The translations under genes were made by a program, and so were the position numbers. 64,000 bases of DNA from Sphingopyxis panaciterrae. GTDB taxonomy: Bacteria > Pseudomonadota > Alphaproteobacteria > Sphingomonadales > Sphingomonadaceae. The DNA lies in assembly GCF_011762125.1 (NCBI RefSeq), contig NZ_JAASQN010000001.1, positions 248,001-312,000 of the forward strand, in the 5' to 3' direction. The notes beneath the pieces were generated by a model. The model worked only from the letters and a program-made list of their open reading frames with translations. It was not told the DNA's origin and did not search any database. Shown one piece after another: positions 17,064 through 24,692 of this stretch (positions within the stretch are counted from its first letter, which is position 1; every line of letters starts with the position of its first letter).

Positions 17064-20000
17064 TCAGCGGGCCGCGCGGCCGGCTGCCTCCCCGGCCTGC
17101 ACCGTCCTGACGCCATCGTGGAGCAGCGCCTGCGCGCCGTCGCCGATGATCGCGAAACCGGCCCAATAATAGGGATGCGAGGTCTGTTTTTCGTTCATCA
17201 GCCGCGTCTGCGTCGCCCACATCGCGTCGGCGACGCTGGTCCCGCGCTGGGTACCGAACAGGCCGCCGATCAGCCGTTTCGTCGCGTCGAAATCGTCGGG
17301 TGCCGGCCAGTGGCTCGCGATCACCGATCGCCCGCCCGCGCCGATGAAGCTGCGCACCAGCCCGTCGAGTGCGTTGCCGCCGCCGCTTGAGATCCCCGCC
17401 TCGCGCGTCGCGCTGACCGAGGCGGCGGCGGCGGTGTCGCACGCCGACAGGATGACCAGGTCGGCATCGATCTTGAGGTCGTAGATTTCCTGGAAGGTCA
17501 AAAGCCCGTCCGATCCGCCGTCACCGAACGAGGTGACGAGCGCCGGGCGCGCCGGGCACGCGGCGCGCGGCGCGGTGACGAGGCCGTGGGTTGCGAAATG
17601 GATGATGCGATAATCGGCCAGATCGCCGCGCGCCTTGACCGCCGTGTCGGTAAAGGCGCCGCCGGTCAGCAGGGTCGCGGCGTCGCGGCCCATCGCATTG
17701 CGCGCGGTGACCAGTTCGTCGGCCGAGATCGGCCGGCTCCACTGGGTGATGTCCCACTGGCAATCGATGTCGGTGCCGCCCGCCGCCCCGCGCGTGCCGA
17801 GCGAGGGCAGGGTGCCCGCGACCGGCAGATTCTGGCCGAGGCCGAAATATTGGTTCGCCGCCGCCGATGGTGGAGCCTGCCGCGCGTTGCGAAAGGCGAG
17901 CGCCGACACCGCGGTGCTCGGCCGCGTGGAGCGGCCGAGCCAGGCGATCTGGCGCATGTCGAACGCATCGGCTTCGGGATCGGCGAGGCGCCGTTCATAG
18001 TCGGCGAGCCCGGTGTCGGCGGTGACGAGCAGGCTCACCGGCAGGCGCAGCATCGCGCCGTCGGGCTCGAAAATCAGGTGGGGAACCGCCGGCAGTCGCG
18101 CCGCGACCGGGGCGAAGAGCTGGCCATAAAGCTTGCGCGCCGTCGCGGCGTCGAAGGGATAGGTGACGCGGCGGCCGTTTTCGACGATCGAGATCGTCGA
18201 GCGGATCGTGTCGACCGCGGTTTCCAGGTCGCCGCTGCCGATGTCGGCGCGCCAGAGCTGCGCGCCGCCCGGTTCGATCAGCATCGCATAGACCGCATCG
18301 CCGACGACGAGCATCTTGAGATAGGCTTCGTCGGGCCGCAGCACCTGCTGCAATTCGGCCAGGTCGAGCTTGCCGGGCGCGACGACGCGATATTGCGGAA
18401 ACGCCGCCAGAGCGACGACGGTTTCGGCCTGTTGAAAGCCGAGATTATCGAGCTGGGTCTTCAAATCGGCGCGCAGCGCATTGATTTCGGGGGTGACCGG
18501 CATTTGCGCCAGCCGGGCATCCTCGATCCGCGCGCGTTCGATATCGCGGTTCAGCGTCGTCGCCTGGCGGAACAATCGCGACCCTTCGCCGCTGCCGCCC
18601 GACAATTCGCGCGCGAGCACTGCCTGCGTATCGGCGACGCCGGGGCGGACCTGCAGCTGGCTGGCGACGAAGAAATCGCCGACCGCCGCCGGATCGGTTG
18701 CCGAACGCGCCGCGAGCAGCCGGTAATAGGGCGCCATCATGTTCGCCATACCGGTGGTCGAGCGCTGCGATCCCGCCAGCGCGGCGACGACGTCGCGATA
18801 AATGCCCAGCGCCTTGTCGTCCTGTCCGTGGCGGGTCAGGAAAGCGGCATAGCGCGCGCGTGCCGAGGCGAGCGCATTGGTTTCGGGATATTCGACCGCC
18901 AGCGCACCCACCGATTCGAGAAAGCGCGCGTCGGCGGCCGCGACGTCGCCATCGGCCTCTTCGGCAAGCGCCAGTTCGCCCAGCATCTGCGAGCGCAGGC
19001 GGACGATCGAGGTGACGCGGCCTTCGCGCACCGCAACCGCCGCGGCGAGCCCCTTGAGCTGCGCGCTCTTCGCCGCCGCGGGATTGCCGCGCAGCCGTTC
19101 GACCGTGCCGAGCAGATGGACCGCCTGCGCATCGATGATCTGCGCGCGTTCGGCGGGGGTCAGCCGTTCGCGGTCCGACGTCTGGCGGATCGCGCGGGCA
19201 TTGGCGCCGCTGTTCACCCCGGCGACGATCTCGGGCGTCAGCGTGACCGCATCGCCCTCGACGCTGACGGCATGGGCAAGCGGCGGGGTCGGCGTTTGCA
19301 GGATCGCCGCGGCGCCATCATAATCGCGCTGGTTCAGCGCGTTGATCGCGCGGAAATTGCGGCGGAGGCGGAGCTGCACCGCATCGCTGGTCGGGATCGC
19401 CTCGACCTCGCCGAACAGCCGTTCGGCTTCCGCGAATTCGCCGAGGTTCGATTTCTGGAGCGCGCGGTTGAGCGTGAATTCGGTGGGATCGAGGTCGGCG
19501 GCGGCCTGTTCCTCGACCGCGCGGCGCGACAGCGCCTCGAAAAATTCGGCCGCCTCGGCATAGTCGCCGCTGTGGTTGCGGCGATATCCCTCGGCCAGCG
19601 CCTTGTCGACGTCGATCGTGCCCGCGAGGGTGCGCGCGAAGCCGTCATTGCCGCCGACCGAGGTCGTTGCGACCTTGATCACGCCGGGTGCCACGCGGCG
19701 CTCGCGCACCGAGCGGAGCGCGAGGTTCAGCGCATCGCCATAGGCCGCGAAGCCTTCGACGCTGTAACTGGCGTTGCCGTCGGCCTCGACCCGCGTCTGC
19801 CAGGCGACGTTGCTGTCCTTGACGGTGCAGGTGATGCCATCGGCGGCGCAGGCGATCGTTCCGGTACGGCCCGCCTCGATCCGCGCCAGCGCATCGGCGG
19901 GCGTCGTGCGCAATATGCGGACATAGCCGACCGGCTGGCTCGCGTCGCGGCAGATGATCATCCACGCTCGATCGAACATGCCCTTGATCACGCTGTCGCG

Positions 20001-20168
20001 TACGGTCGACTGTACTTCGCAGAGCGAACCGCCCTGATCGCCGATCGAAAAGCTGTCGCGAAGCGTCGGATCCTCTGCCTGCGCGCGCGCGGCGCCGGGC
20101 ATGGACACGGCGAGCGCCGTCAGCACCGCCAGAAACGTCGCCACAAACGTCGGACGTCGAACCGTCAT
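17064..20168 (-). CDS. Secreted TPR-CHAT domain protein (caspase-like fold)
   Basis: First gene of the operon, 1034 aa from ATG 20168, chosen because GGGGGA precedes it and a clear signal peptide follows (FVATFLAVLTALAV, then AARAQA). Residues of about 30-180 form an invariant-style secreted region with paired cysteines. About 190-600 is helical with TPR-like repeats (GDYAEAAEFFEALSRR, GEFAEAERLFGEVE, DDKALGIYRDVVAAL). The C-terminal third is a CHAT domain, a caspase-clan C14 peptidase fold. Its catalytic dyad is present: His861 in FATHGLV and Cys910 in LSACDTAA, followed by the family's GASHW-like SVIASHWPAPD and WAGFAIIGDG. Because of the signal peptide the protease would work in the periplasm or outside. 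Whether it cleaves TpsA or another partner is unknown. The upstream 209-base divergent gap to the DUF1476 gene should hold the operon promoter. Confidence 0.88.
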   Translation of the reverse strand: MTVRRPTFVATFLAVLTALAVSMPGAARAQAEDPTLRDSFSIGDQGGSLCEVQSTVRDSVIKGMFDRAWMIICRDASQPVGYVRILRTTPADALARIEAGRTGTIACAADGITCTVKDSNVAWQTRVEADGNASYSVEGFAAYGDALNLALRSVRERRVAPGVIKVATTSVGGNDGFARTLAGTIDVDKALAEGYRRNHSGDYAEAAEFFEALSRRAVEEQAAADLDPTEFTLNRALQKSNLGEFAEAERLFGEVEAIPTSDAVQLRLRRNFRAINALNQRDYDGAAAILQTPTPPLAHAVSVEGDAVTLTPEIVAGVNSGANARAIRQTSDRERLTPAERAQIIDAQAVHLLGTVERLRGNPAAAKSAQLKGLAAAVAVREGRVTSIVRLRSQMLGELALAEEADGDVAAADARFLESVGALAVEYPETNALASARARYAAFLTRHGQDDKALGIYRDVVAALAGSQRSTTGMANMMAPYYRLLAARSATDPAAVGDFFVASQLQVRPGVADTQAVLARELSGGSGEGSRLFRQATTLNRDIERARIEDARLAQMPVTPEINALRADLKTQLDNLGFQQAETVVALAAFPQYRVVAPGKLDLAELQQVLRPDEAYLKMLVVGDAVYAMLIEPGGAQLWRADIGSGDLETAVDTIRSTISIVENGRRVTYPFDAATARKLYGQLFAPVAARLPAVPHLIFEPDGAMLRLPVSLLVTADTGLADYERRLADPEADAFDMRQIAWLGRSTRPSTAVSALAFRNARQAPPSAAANQYFGLGQNLPVAGTLPSLGTRGAAGGTDIDCQWDITQWSRPISADELVTARNAMGRDAATLLTGGAFTDTAVKARGDLADYRIIHFATHGLVTAPRAACPARPALVTSFGDGGSDGLLTFQEIYDLKIDADLVILSACDTAAAASVSATREAGISSGGGNALDGLVRSFIGAGGRSVIASHWPAPDDFDATKRLIGGLFGTQRGTSVADAMWATQTRLMNEKQTSHPYYWAGFAIIGDGAQALLHDGVRTVQAGEAAGRAAR

Positions 20169-20377
20169 TACGCAATCCCCCAAACACAAGCCCAGGGCGC
20201 CCGCCGATCGATGACGGCAAGGCGCAGTCTTCATCGCTGCGGTACGACCCAAACCCCTGCGGGCGAACCCTAAACCCTTCGCATCAAAAAGGGAAGTGAT
20301 CTGCGGCACAGGCGGCTTGCGCCGCCGGGATACGCCACCTATCTGAAGGGGACCGGTATTTTTGCGAAGAGGACAAG

Positions 20378-20704
20378 ATGAGCGCATTCGACGATCGTGA
20401 ACGGGCATTCGAGACGAAATTCGCACGCGACCAGGAAGTGCAGTTCCGCATCACCGCCCGCCGCAACCGCCTCGTCGGTGAATGGGCCGCCGAACGCATG
20501 GGCCTGACGCCCGAGGAAACCGACGCTTATGCCAAGGCGGTGGTGCAGGCCGATTTCGAGGAAGCCGGCGACGAGGACGTGATCCGCAAGCTGGCGGGCG
20601 ACCTGACCGCGGCGAATGTCGAAATCAGCGATGCCGAGATTCGGACGGCGCTGGGCGACAAGGCGGTCGAGGCGCGGCGCCAGTTCATGGACAGCCAGGG
20701 CTGA
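20378..20704 (+). CDS. DUF1476 protein, ATPase-inhibitor zeta-subunit family
   Basis: A 108-residue, highly charged all-helical protein (MSAFDDRERAFETKFARDQE) of the DUF1476 family. In Paracoccus denitrificans this family is the zeta subunit, which blocks rotation of the F1 part of F1Fo-ATP synthase to prevent ATP hydrolysis. The N-terminal segment FDDRERAFETKFA corresponds to the inhibitory region. Length is normal and an AGAGGACAAG ribosome site precedes the ATG. It starts an apparent operon, with the bolA-like gene 4 bases downstream and a Grx4 gene after that. The family assignment is strong; inhibition of ATP synthase here is by analogy. Confidence 0.9.
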   Translation: MSAFDDRERAFETKFARDQEVQFRITARRNRLVGEWAAERMGLTPEETDAYAKAVVQADFEEAGDEDVIRKLAGDLTAANVEISDAEIRTALGDKAVEARRQFMDSQG

Positions 20705-20708
20705 TATC

Positions 20709-20942
20709 ATGGGCATGCGCGAGGATGATCTGCGGGCGATGATCGCGGCGGCCTTTCCCGACGCCGAGGTGACGATCCGCGACCTTGCGGGCGATAATGA
20801 TCATTATGCCGCGCATGTCGTCAGCGAATCGTTCCGCGGCATGACCCGCGTCGCGCAGCACAAGGCGGTCTATGCTGCCCTCGGCGGGCGCATGGGCGGC
20901 GAACTTCATGCCTTGCAATTGACGACGGCGATCCCCTCATAG
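20709..20942 (+). CDS. BolA family protein
   Basis: A 77-residue BolA-type protein. These form [2Fe-2S]-bridged heterodimers with monothiol glutaredoxins and take part in Fe-S trafficking or iron sensing. Visible features are the EDDLRAMIAAAFPDAEV helix-strand start, the central DNDHYAAHVVS strand and the C-terminal FRGMTRVAQHKAVYAAL helix with the conserved His. This is the short (BolA2/IbaG-like) form. ATG at 20709 is used; a second in-frame ATG at 20715 is possible. It sits 4 bases after the DUF1476 stop and 48 bases before the Grx4 gene, its probable physical partner. Confidence 0.93.
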   Translation: MGMREDDLRAMIAAAFPDAEVTIRDLAGDNDHYAAHVVSESFRGMTRVAQHKAVYAALGGRMGGELHALQLTTAIPS

Positions 20943-20990
20943 GGGCATGCCCATTCGCAGCGCGACTGTGCGCCTGCCCGGAGACTGACA

Positions 20991-21323
20991 ATGACCGACC
21001 CGACCACTCACGACCGCATCGCCAAGCTGGTCACCGACCACCCCGTATTGCTGTTCATGAAAGGCACACCGCTGTTCCCGCAGTGCGGTTTTTCGTCGCG
21101 CGCGATCGCGATGCTCGACCGCCTCGGCGTCGAATATGACACCGTCGATGTGCTGCAGGACATGGAAGTCCGCCAGGGTATCAAGGAATTTTCCGACTGG
21201 CCGACGATTCCCCAGCTTTATGTAAGGGGCGAATTCGTCGGCGGCAGCGACATCATGATGGAAATGTGGGAAGCGGGCGAGCTTCACACGATGATGGACG
21301 GCATTCCGACGCGCGCCGAGTAA
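20991..21323 (+). CDS. grxD: Monothiol glutaredoxin, Grx4 family
   Basis: A 110-residue single-domain monothiol glutaredoxin that binds a [2Fe-2S] cluster with glutathione and passes it to apo-proteins or BolA partners. The CGFS active site begins at Cys32 (FPQCGFSSRAI), and the family's FMKGTP and SDWPTIPQLYV glutathione-contact segments follow, with GGSDIMMEMWEAGEL near the end. Length is normal. It is third in the DUF1476-bolA-grxD group and is followed by a hairpin plus T-run at 21347-21378. Confidence 0.96.
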   Translation: MTDPTTHDRIAKLVTDHPVLLFMKGTPLFPQCGFSSRAIAMLDRLGVEYDTVDVLQDMEVRQGIKEFSDWPTIPQLYVRGEFVGGSDIMMEMWEAGELHTMMDGIPTRAE

Positions 21324-21346
21324 CCGGCGCATCCTTCGGATATCAG

Positions 21347-21378
21347 GGCTCGCCGGCGCATGCGCCGGCGGGCCTTTT
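21347..21378 (+). terminator. Rho-independent terminator after grxD
   Basis: The arms at 21347-21360 and 21361-21374 form a 14-bp stem (GGCTCGCCGGCGCA with its complement, one G-T wobble), followed directly by TTTT at 21375-21378. It lies 24 bases past the grxD stop, in the gap before the convergent globin gene. Confidence 0.8.
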
Positions 21379-21510
21379 GTTTGTCTTGTTCGTCCGTTCT
21401 GAAGTGGGGCGGGACAGGCTCGGTCCCTCTTTCGTCAGCCCGGCGTACGAGAAAGGCTAGGACCAAACAGCTAGGGTCTGACTTCGGCCGCAAGCATTAT
21501 CCCGGCTCGT

Positions 21511-21960
21511 TCAAGCCGCTTCGGCATCCTCATAGGCCTGCGCCTCGGCGGCGATCAGGATGTCGGCGAGCATCCAATAGGCCTCTCCCCACGCCGCGAG
21601 CACCTCGTCGGTCGCGACCGCTTCGCCCAGCACGTCGCGGATTGCGGGCAGCAACGCGCTGGCGACATAGGGGTAATGTTCCGGTTTCACGCCGGTCTCG
21701 ATATGGCGCGCCACCATGCGCGACACCGCGGGGCCGAGGGTCTGCAGCTTGTCGATATTCCTGGCGTAGGCGAGGATCGCCGCGGCAAGCCGCTTCGGCT
21801 GCTCGCCGCTGGTCTGCGCCGCGCGGCCGAACATCGCTTCGATCCCGGGGTTTTCGAACAAGCGCGTGTACATGGCCGTGGTGATCGCAAGGCCGTGCTT
21901 TTCGAGCGCCGGTGCGGTCGCCTTGACGATCTCCATGGCGCGGGCGGACGCAGTACGCAT
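21511..21960 (-). CDS. Single-domain globin (flavohaemoglobin-type haem domain)
   Basis: A 149-residue globin resembling the haem domain of Hmp flavohaemoglobins but lacking the FAD/NAD reductase part. It shows the N-terminal helix IVKATAPALEKHGLAITTAMYTRLF, the QTSGEQPKRLAAAI region, the proximal-histidine helix (RMVARHIETGVKPEHYPYV) and the C-terminal EVLAAWGEAYWMLADIL helix. Such globins bind O2 and NO and can act in NO detoxification when a reductase is supplied. It is second in a two-gene operon behind the truncated haemoglobin (40-base gap), under a divergent NsrR-like regulator, which supports an NO role. Confidence 0.9.
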   Translation of the reverse strand: MRTASARAMEIVKATAPALEKHGLAITTAMYTRLFENPGIEAMFGRAAQTSGEQPKRLAAAILAYARNIDKLQTLGPAVSRMVARHIETGVKPEHYPYVASALLPAIRDVLGEAVATDEVLAAWGEAYWMLADILIAAEAQAYEDAEAA

Positions 21961-22000
21961 ATCAAATCCTTCTGAAATGAGAGAGGTTGGCTCGGATGGT

Positions 22001-22399
22001 TCAGGCTGTCCGGCGACCGGGCGGATCGTCGAGGCGGAAGAAGAGGGCGAGCTGAAGACTTTCCGCGATGCGCGCCGCCTTGGCCTGCAGCGCCGCCGCG
22101 GCCGCAGGCGGCGTTTCTTCCCCGGTCGTCGCGGCCCAGATCGCGAGCCAGCGGTCGAACATCGCCGGGGTGATATGCGCCTTGTGCTTTAAATGCTCCA
22201 CCACGGGATTGCCCTTGTAACGTCCGCTGGTCAGCATCACCGACGACCAGAAAGCGACGAGCTTTTCCAGATGGCCGGGCCAGTCGCCTACGGCTGCGTT
22301 GAACAGGGGGCCGATTTCGGCGTCGGCGCGTACCCGCTCGTAAAAGCGCGGTATCAGGCGCTCGAGTGCTGCTTCATCGATCTGGTCGCCGGGTTCCAC
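22001..22399 (-). CDS. Group III truncated haemoglobin
   Basis: A 2-over-2 truncated globin of about 132 aa. Recognisable parts are LERLIPRFYERVRADAEIGPLF, the KLVAFWSSVMLTSGRYKGNP stretch typical of group III, and the His in VEHLKHKAHITPAMFDRWL (proximal helix). Function is likely NO or O2 chemistry. The frame is open to a TTG at 22411, but a GTG at 22397-22399 has GGAG six bases upstream and is preferred. The TTG would lie only two bases from the operator repeat. It is the first gene of the leftward operon and is divergent from the Rrf2 regulator. Confidence 0.9.
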   Translation of the reverse strand: MEPGDQIDEAALERLIPRFYERVRADAEIGPLFNAAVGDWPGHLEKLVAFWSSVMLTSGRYKGNPVVEHLKHKAHITPAMFDRWLAIWAATTGEETPPAAAAALQAKAARIAESLQLALFFRLDDPPGRRTA

Positions 22400-22413
22400 G
22401 ACTTGCTCCAATC

Positions 22414-22467
22414 ATGTATTTTTTCTGCATGTATCGGGATGATTTGAAACATGCAACAAAAATACAT
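22414..22467. promoter_or_regulatory. Two inverted NsrR-like boxes in the divergent promoter region
   Basis: A 19-bp sequence at 22414-22432 (ATGTATTTTTTCTGCATGT) recurs in inverted orientation at 22449-22467 with only two differences, 16 bases apart. Each arm fits the NsrR consensus ATGYATTT-N-AAATRCAT as I recall it in its left half (ATGTATTT) and in the terminal GCAT. The AT-rich block lies between the truncated-haemoglobin start and the Rrf2 regulator start, where an autoregulating repressor should bind. Confidence 0.75.
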
Positions 22468-22500
22468 ATTATATGATCGAGGCCGGTTTTGAGGATTGTG

Positions 22501-22941
22501 ATGCGCCTGACGCGCTACACCGATTATGCGATGCGCGTGCTCCTCTATGCAGGGGCGCAGGAGGGCGAGCGGCTCAGTCCGATTGCCGAGATTGCGCGCG
22601 CCTACGGCATTTCGCAAAATCATCTGATGAAGGTCGTCAACGACCTGGTGAACGCCGGCTATCTCGAAAGCGTGCGCGGCCGGTTCGGGGGCGTCCGGCT
22701 GGCGCGGCCCGCCGCGGAGATCAACGTCGGTGCGGTGGTCCGCCATACCGAGGAAGGCTTCGACCTTGTCGATTGCGGCAACTGCATCATCGCCCCCGCG
22801 TGCGGGCTGACGAGCGCGCTGGCCGAGGCGCTGGCGGCTTTCATGCGGGTGCTCGACGGATATAGTCTCGCCGATCTGATGCGGAAACGGCAGGCGTTTG
22901 CGGGGCTGTTCGGCCTTGAAAGCCTTGCCGTGGATGATTGA
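22501..22941 (+). CDS. nsrR: Rrf2 family transcriptional regulator, NsrR-like
   Basis: A 146-residue Rrf2 winged-helix regulator (MRLTRYTDYAMRVLLYAG) with the recognition helix at ISQNHLMKVVNDLV and the wing at VRGRFGGVRLARP. The iron-sulfur loop has three cysteines, DCGNCIIAPACGL. The C-x2-C-x5-C spacing is near the NsrR pattern and the IxPACxL ending matches it. NsrR loses repression when NO attacks its cluster. The ATG at 22501 is chosen for its GAGG site at 22491-22494 over an upstream TTG. Divergence from two globin genes across paired NsrR-like boxes fits an NO-responsive repressor of that operon. IscR is less likely given the context and spacing. Confidence 0.85.
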   Translation: MRLTRYTDYAMRVLLYAGAQEGERLSPIAEIARAYGISQNHLMKVVNDLVNAGYLESVRGRFGGVRLARPAAEINVGAVVRHTEEGFDLVDCGNCIIAPACGLTSALAEALAAFMRVLDGYSLADLMRKRQAFAGLFGLESLAVDD

Positions 22942-23097
22942 CGAGTGCGCCTTTGCGCCGCCGGGTTGCACGGATCATCGTTCAAAAGGCACCTTTGGTC
23001 GCTCCAAATATAGCGCGCGCGCAACATAGCGCGCGGCCCCGGGGTTGGGCCCTCGCGCAGGGACATGTTCCACGCGCCCAAAAAAGGAGTGGTCTCT

Positions 23098-23349
23098 ATG
23101 CGTTTCAAACCTCTTGTCCTCACCGCGGCCGCCGCTTCGGCGCTCGCGCTCGGAGCCTGCTCGCAGAATGAGGAGGTTGCCGCCGCGCCGCCGCCGCCCG
23201 GTGCCGTACCGGGAAGCGTCGCCGCCGACCGCGATGGCGACGGCATCATCGACGGCTATTACACGGCGGACGGCATTTATCATCCGAACGCGCCGATGAT
23301 GCCGCCGCCCCCGCCGCCCGCGCCCACCCGGCTGGGGGAACGCGGCTGA
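23098..23349 (+). CDS. Small lipoprotein with Asp-rich Ca-binding-like loop
   Basis: An 83-residue lipoprotein. The ATG at 23098 has AAAGGAG upstream and is followed by a lipoprotein signal peptide with lipobox LGAC. The mature part is a proline-rich linker (APPPPGAVPG), a DRDGDGIIDGYY loop like those of thrombospondin type 3 or EF-hand calcium sites, and a PPPPPPAP tail. Function is unknown; it could be a periplasmic spacer or cell-wall-associated protein. It lies just before the L,D-transpeptidase gene in the same direction. Confidence 0.8.
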   Translation: MRFKPLVLTAAAASALALGACSQNEEVAAAPPPPGAVPGSVAADRDGDGIIDGYYTADGIYHPNAPMMPPPPPPAPTRLGERG

Positions 23350-23361
23350 TTACGCATCTTC

Positions 23362-23388
23362 GGGGAGCGCGGCGTCGCCGCGCTCCCC
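23362..23388 (+). terminator. Strong GC hairpin between the lipoprotein and L,D-transpeptidase genes
   Basis: GGGGAGCGCGGC at 23362-23373 pairs perfectly with 23377-23388 around a 3-base loop. It starts 13 bases after the lipoprotein stop and is followed only by a short TATTT, so termination would be partial. In the frame of the next gene it would encode an arginine-rich signal-peptide start, which makes its role ambiguous. Confidence 0.55.
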
Positions 23389-23510
23389 TATTTCCGACAG
23401 CGTTCCTGATCGCGCTGGCCCTGGGGGCCGGCCTTACTCCCCCTGCGTTCGCCGCGCCGGCGAAGGCCGCGGCGCGCGCCGCGCCCGCTCCGGCCGCTGT
23501 CGTCGACGCG

Positions 23511-24692
23511 ATGCGCGAAGAAGCGGGGGGCGATCTCAAACGTTTCTATGCCGAACGCGGCTTCCGGCCGATGTGGCTGCGATCGGGCAAGATCGGGCCG
23601 CAGGCGGCGACGCTGATCGCTTGGCTCGAATCGGCCGGACTCGACGGGCTGCGGCCGTCCTCCTACGATGTCGACGGACTGCGCGAACAGGTCGCATCGG
23701 CCCGCACCGGCGACCCGCGGGCGGTGGCGCACGCCGAACTGGCGCTTTCGGACGCTTTCGCGCGCTATGTCCGCGACCAGCGCCGTCCGGGCAAGGCAAA
23801 GATGACCTATGCCGACAAGGCGCTGAGGCCGAAGCGGCCCGATACGCTGACGGTGCTGCGCGCGGCCGCCTTTCCCAAGTCGTTCGATGCCTATATGACC
23901 GACATGGGATGGATGAGCGAACAATATGTCCGCCTCCGCCGCCTCGCCGGCCATGCCGAAAAGCGCGGCGCGTCGAAGGATGCGATGGCGCGGCTGCGCC
24001 TCAACCTCGATCGCGCGCGCATCCTGCCGGGGCCGTGGGTCCATCATGTCGTCGTCGACGCCTCGTCGGGACAGCTCTGGTATTATGGCGACGGCAAGCG
24101 GGTGGGGACGATGAAGGTCGTCGTCGGCGCGCCCGAGACGCAGACGCCGATGCTCGCGGGCAAGTTGCAATGGGCGATCCTCAACCCCTATTGGAACGTC
24201 CCCGACTATCTCGCTGAAAAGAGTATCGCGCCGAAGGTGCTCGCGGGCCGCAGCCTCGCCTCGCTGCGGATGGAGGCGCTGTCCGACTGGGGCCCCAATC
24301 CGCGCAAGCTTTCGCAATCCGAAATCGACTGGCAGGCGGTTGCTTCGGGGTCCGAGGTGCTGCGGCTGCGCGAGCTTCCCGGTGGCGCGAATTCGATGGG
24401 CAAGGTGAAGTTCCTGTTCCCGAACAAGGAAGGCATCTACCTTCACGATACCCCGGCGCGCGACCTGCTCGCCAAGCCCGACCGCCATTTCAGCAATGGC
24501 TGCATTCGCCTGGAGAATGCCGCCGAACTCGGCCAGTGGCTGCTGCAACGGTCGATCCGGACCAAGTCGAAAGCACCCGAGCAGGCGGTCGCGCTGCCCG
24601 CCCAGGTACCGGTGTATCTGACCTATATCACCGCCGTCGCGACCGACGCCGGTGTCGCTTTCCGGAACGACGTGTACGGGCGCGACGGCTAG
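23511..24692 (+). CDS. L,D-transpeptidase, YcbB/LdtD family
   Basis: Periplasmic enzyme that forms 3-3 meso-DAP cross-links or attaches proteins to peptidoglycan. Counting from ATG 23511 (393 aa), the N-terminal half is the YcbB-type helical scaffold (LKRFYAERGFRPMWL, HAELALSDAFARYVRDQRRP). The YkuD catalytic domain runs from about 180 to 350 with the HDTPARDLL His and the SNGCIRLEN motif whose nucleophile is Cys331. The frame stays open upstream and encodes a convincing signal peptide (FLIALALGAGLTPPAFA) from about 23346, but no ATG, GTG or TTG is found there. The given ATG lies after that signal sequence, so the true start is unresolved (CTG 23346 or ATT 23349 are candidates). It lies beside a BlaI/BlaR pair, and LdtD-type enzymes can bypass beta-lactam-blocked penicillin-binding proteins. 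Confidence 0.9.
   Translation: MREEAGGDLKRFYAERGFRPMWLRSGKIGPQAATLIAWLESAGLDGLRPSSYDVDGLREQVASARTGDPRAVAHAELALSDAFARYVRDQRRPGKAKMTYADKALRPKRPDTLTVLRAAAFPKSFDAYMTDMGWMSEQYVRLRRLAGHAEKRGASKDAMARLRLNLDRARILPGPWVHHVVVDASSGQLWYYGDGKRVGTMKVVVGAPETQTPMLAGKLQWAILNPYWNVPDYLAEKSIAPKVLAGRSLASLRMEALSDWGPNPRKLSQSEIDWQAVASGSEVLRLRELPGGANSMGKVKFLFPNKEGIYLHDTPARDLLAKPDRHFSNGCIRLENAAELGQWLLQRSIRTKSKAPEQAVALPAQVPVYLTYITAVATDAGVAFRNDVYGRDG

Noticed and set aside
17586..20273. An 895-residue plus-strand frame opposite the CHAT gene
   Set aside because: It is a shadow of the CHAT frame; no signal, motif or ribosome site supports it.
22354..22971. Minus-strand 205-codon frame across the Rrf2 regulator
   Set aside because: It is antisense to nsrR and would cross the paired operator boxes.
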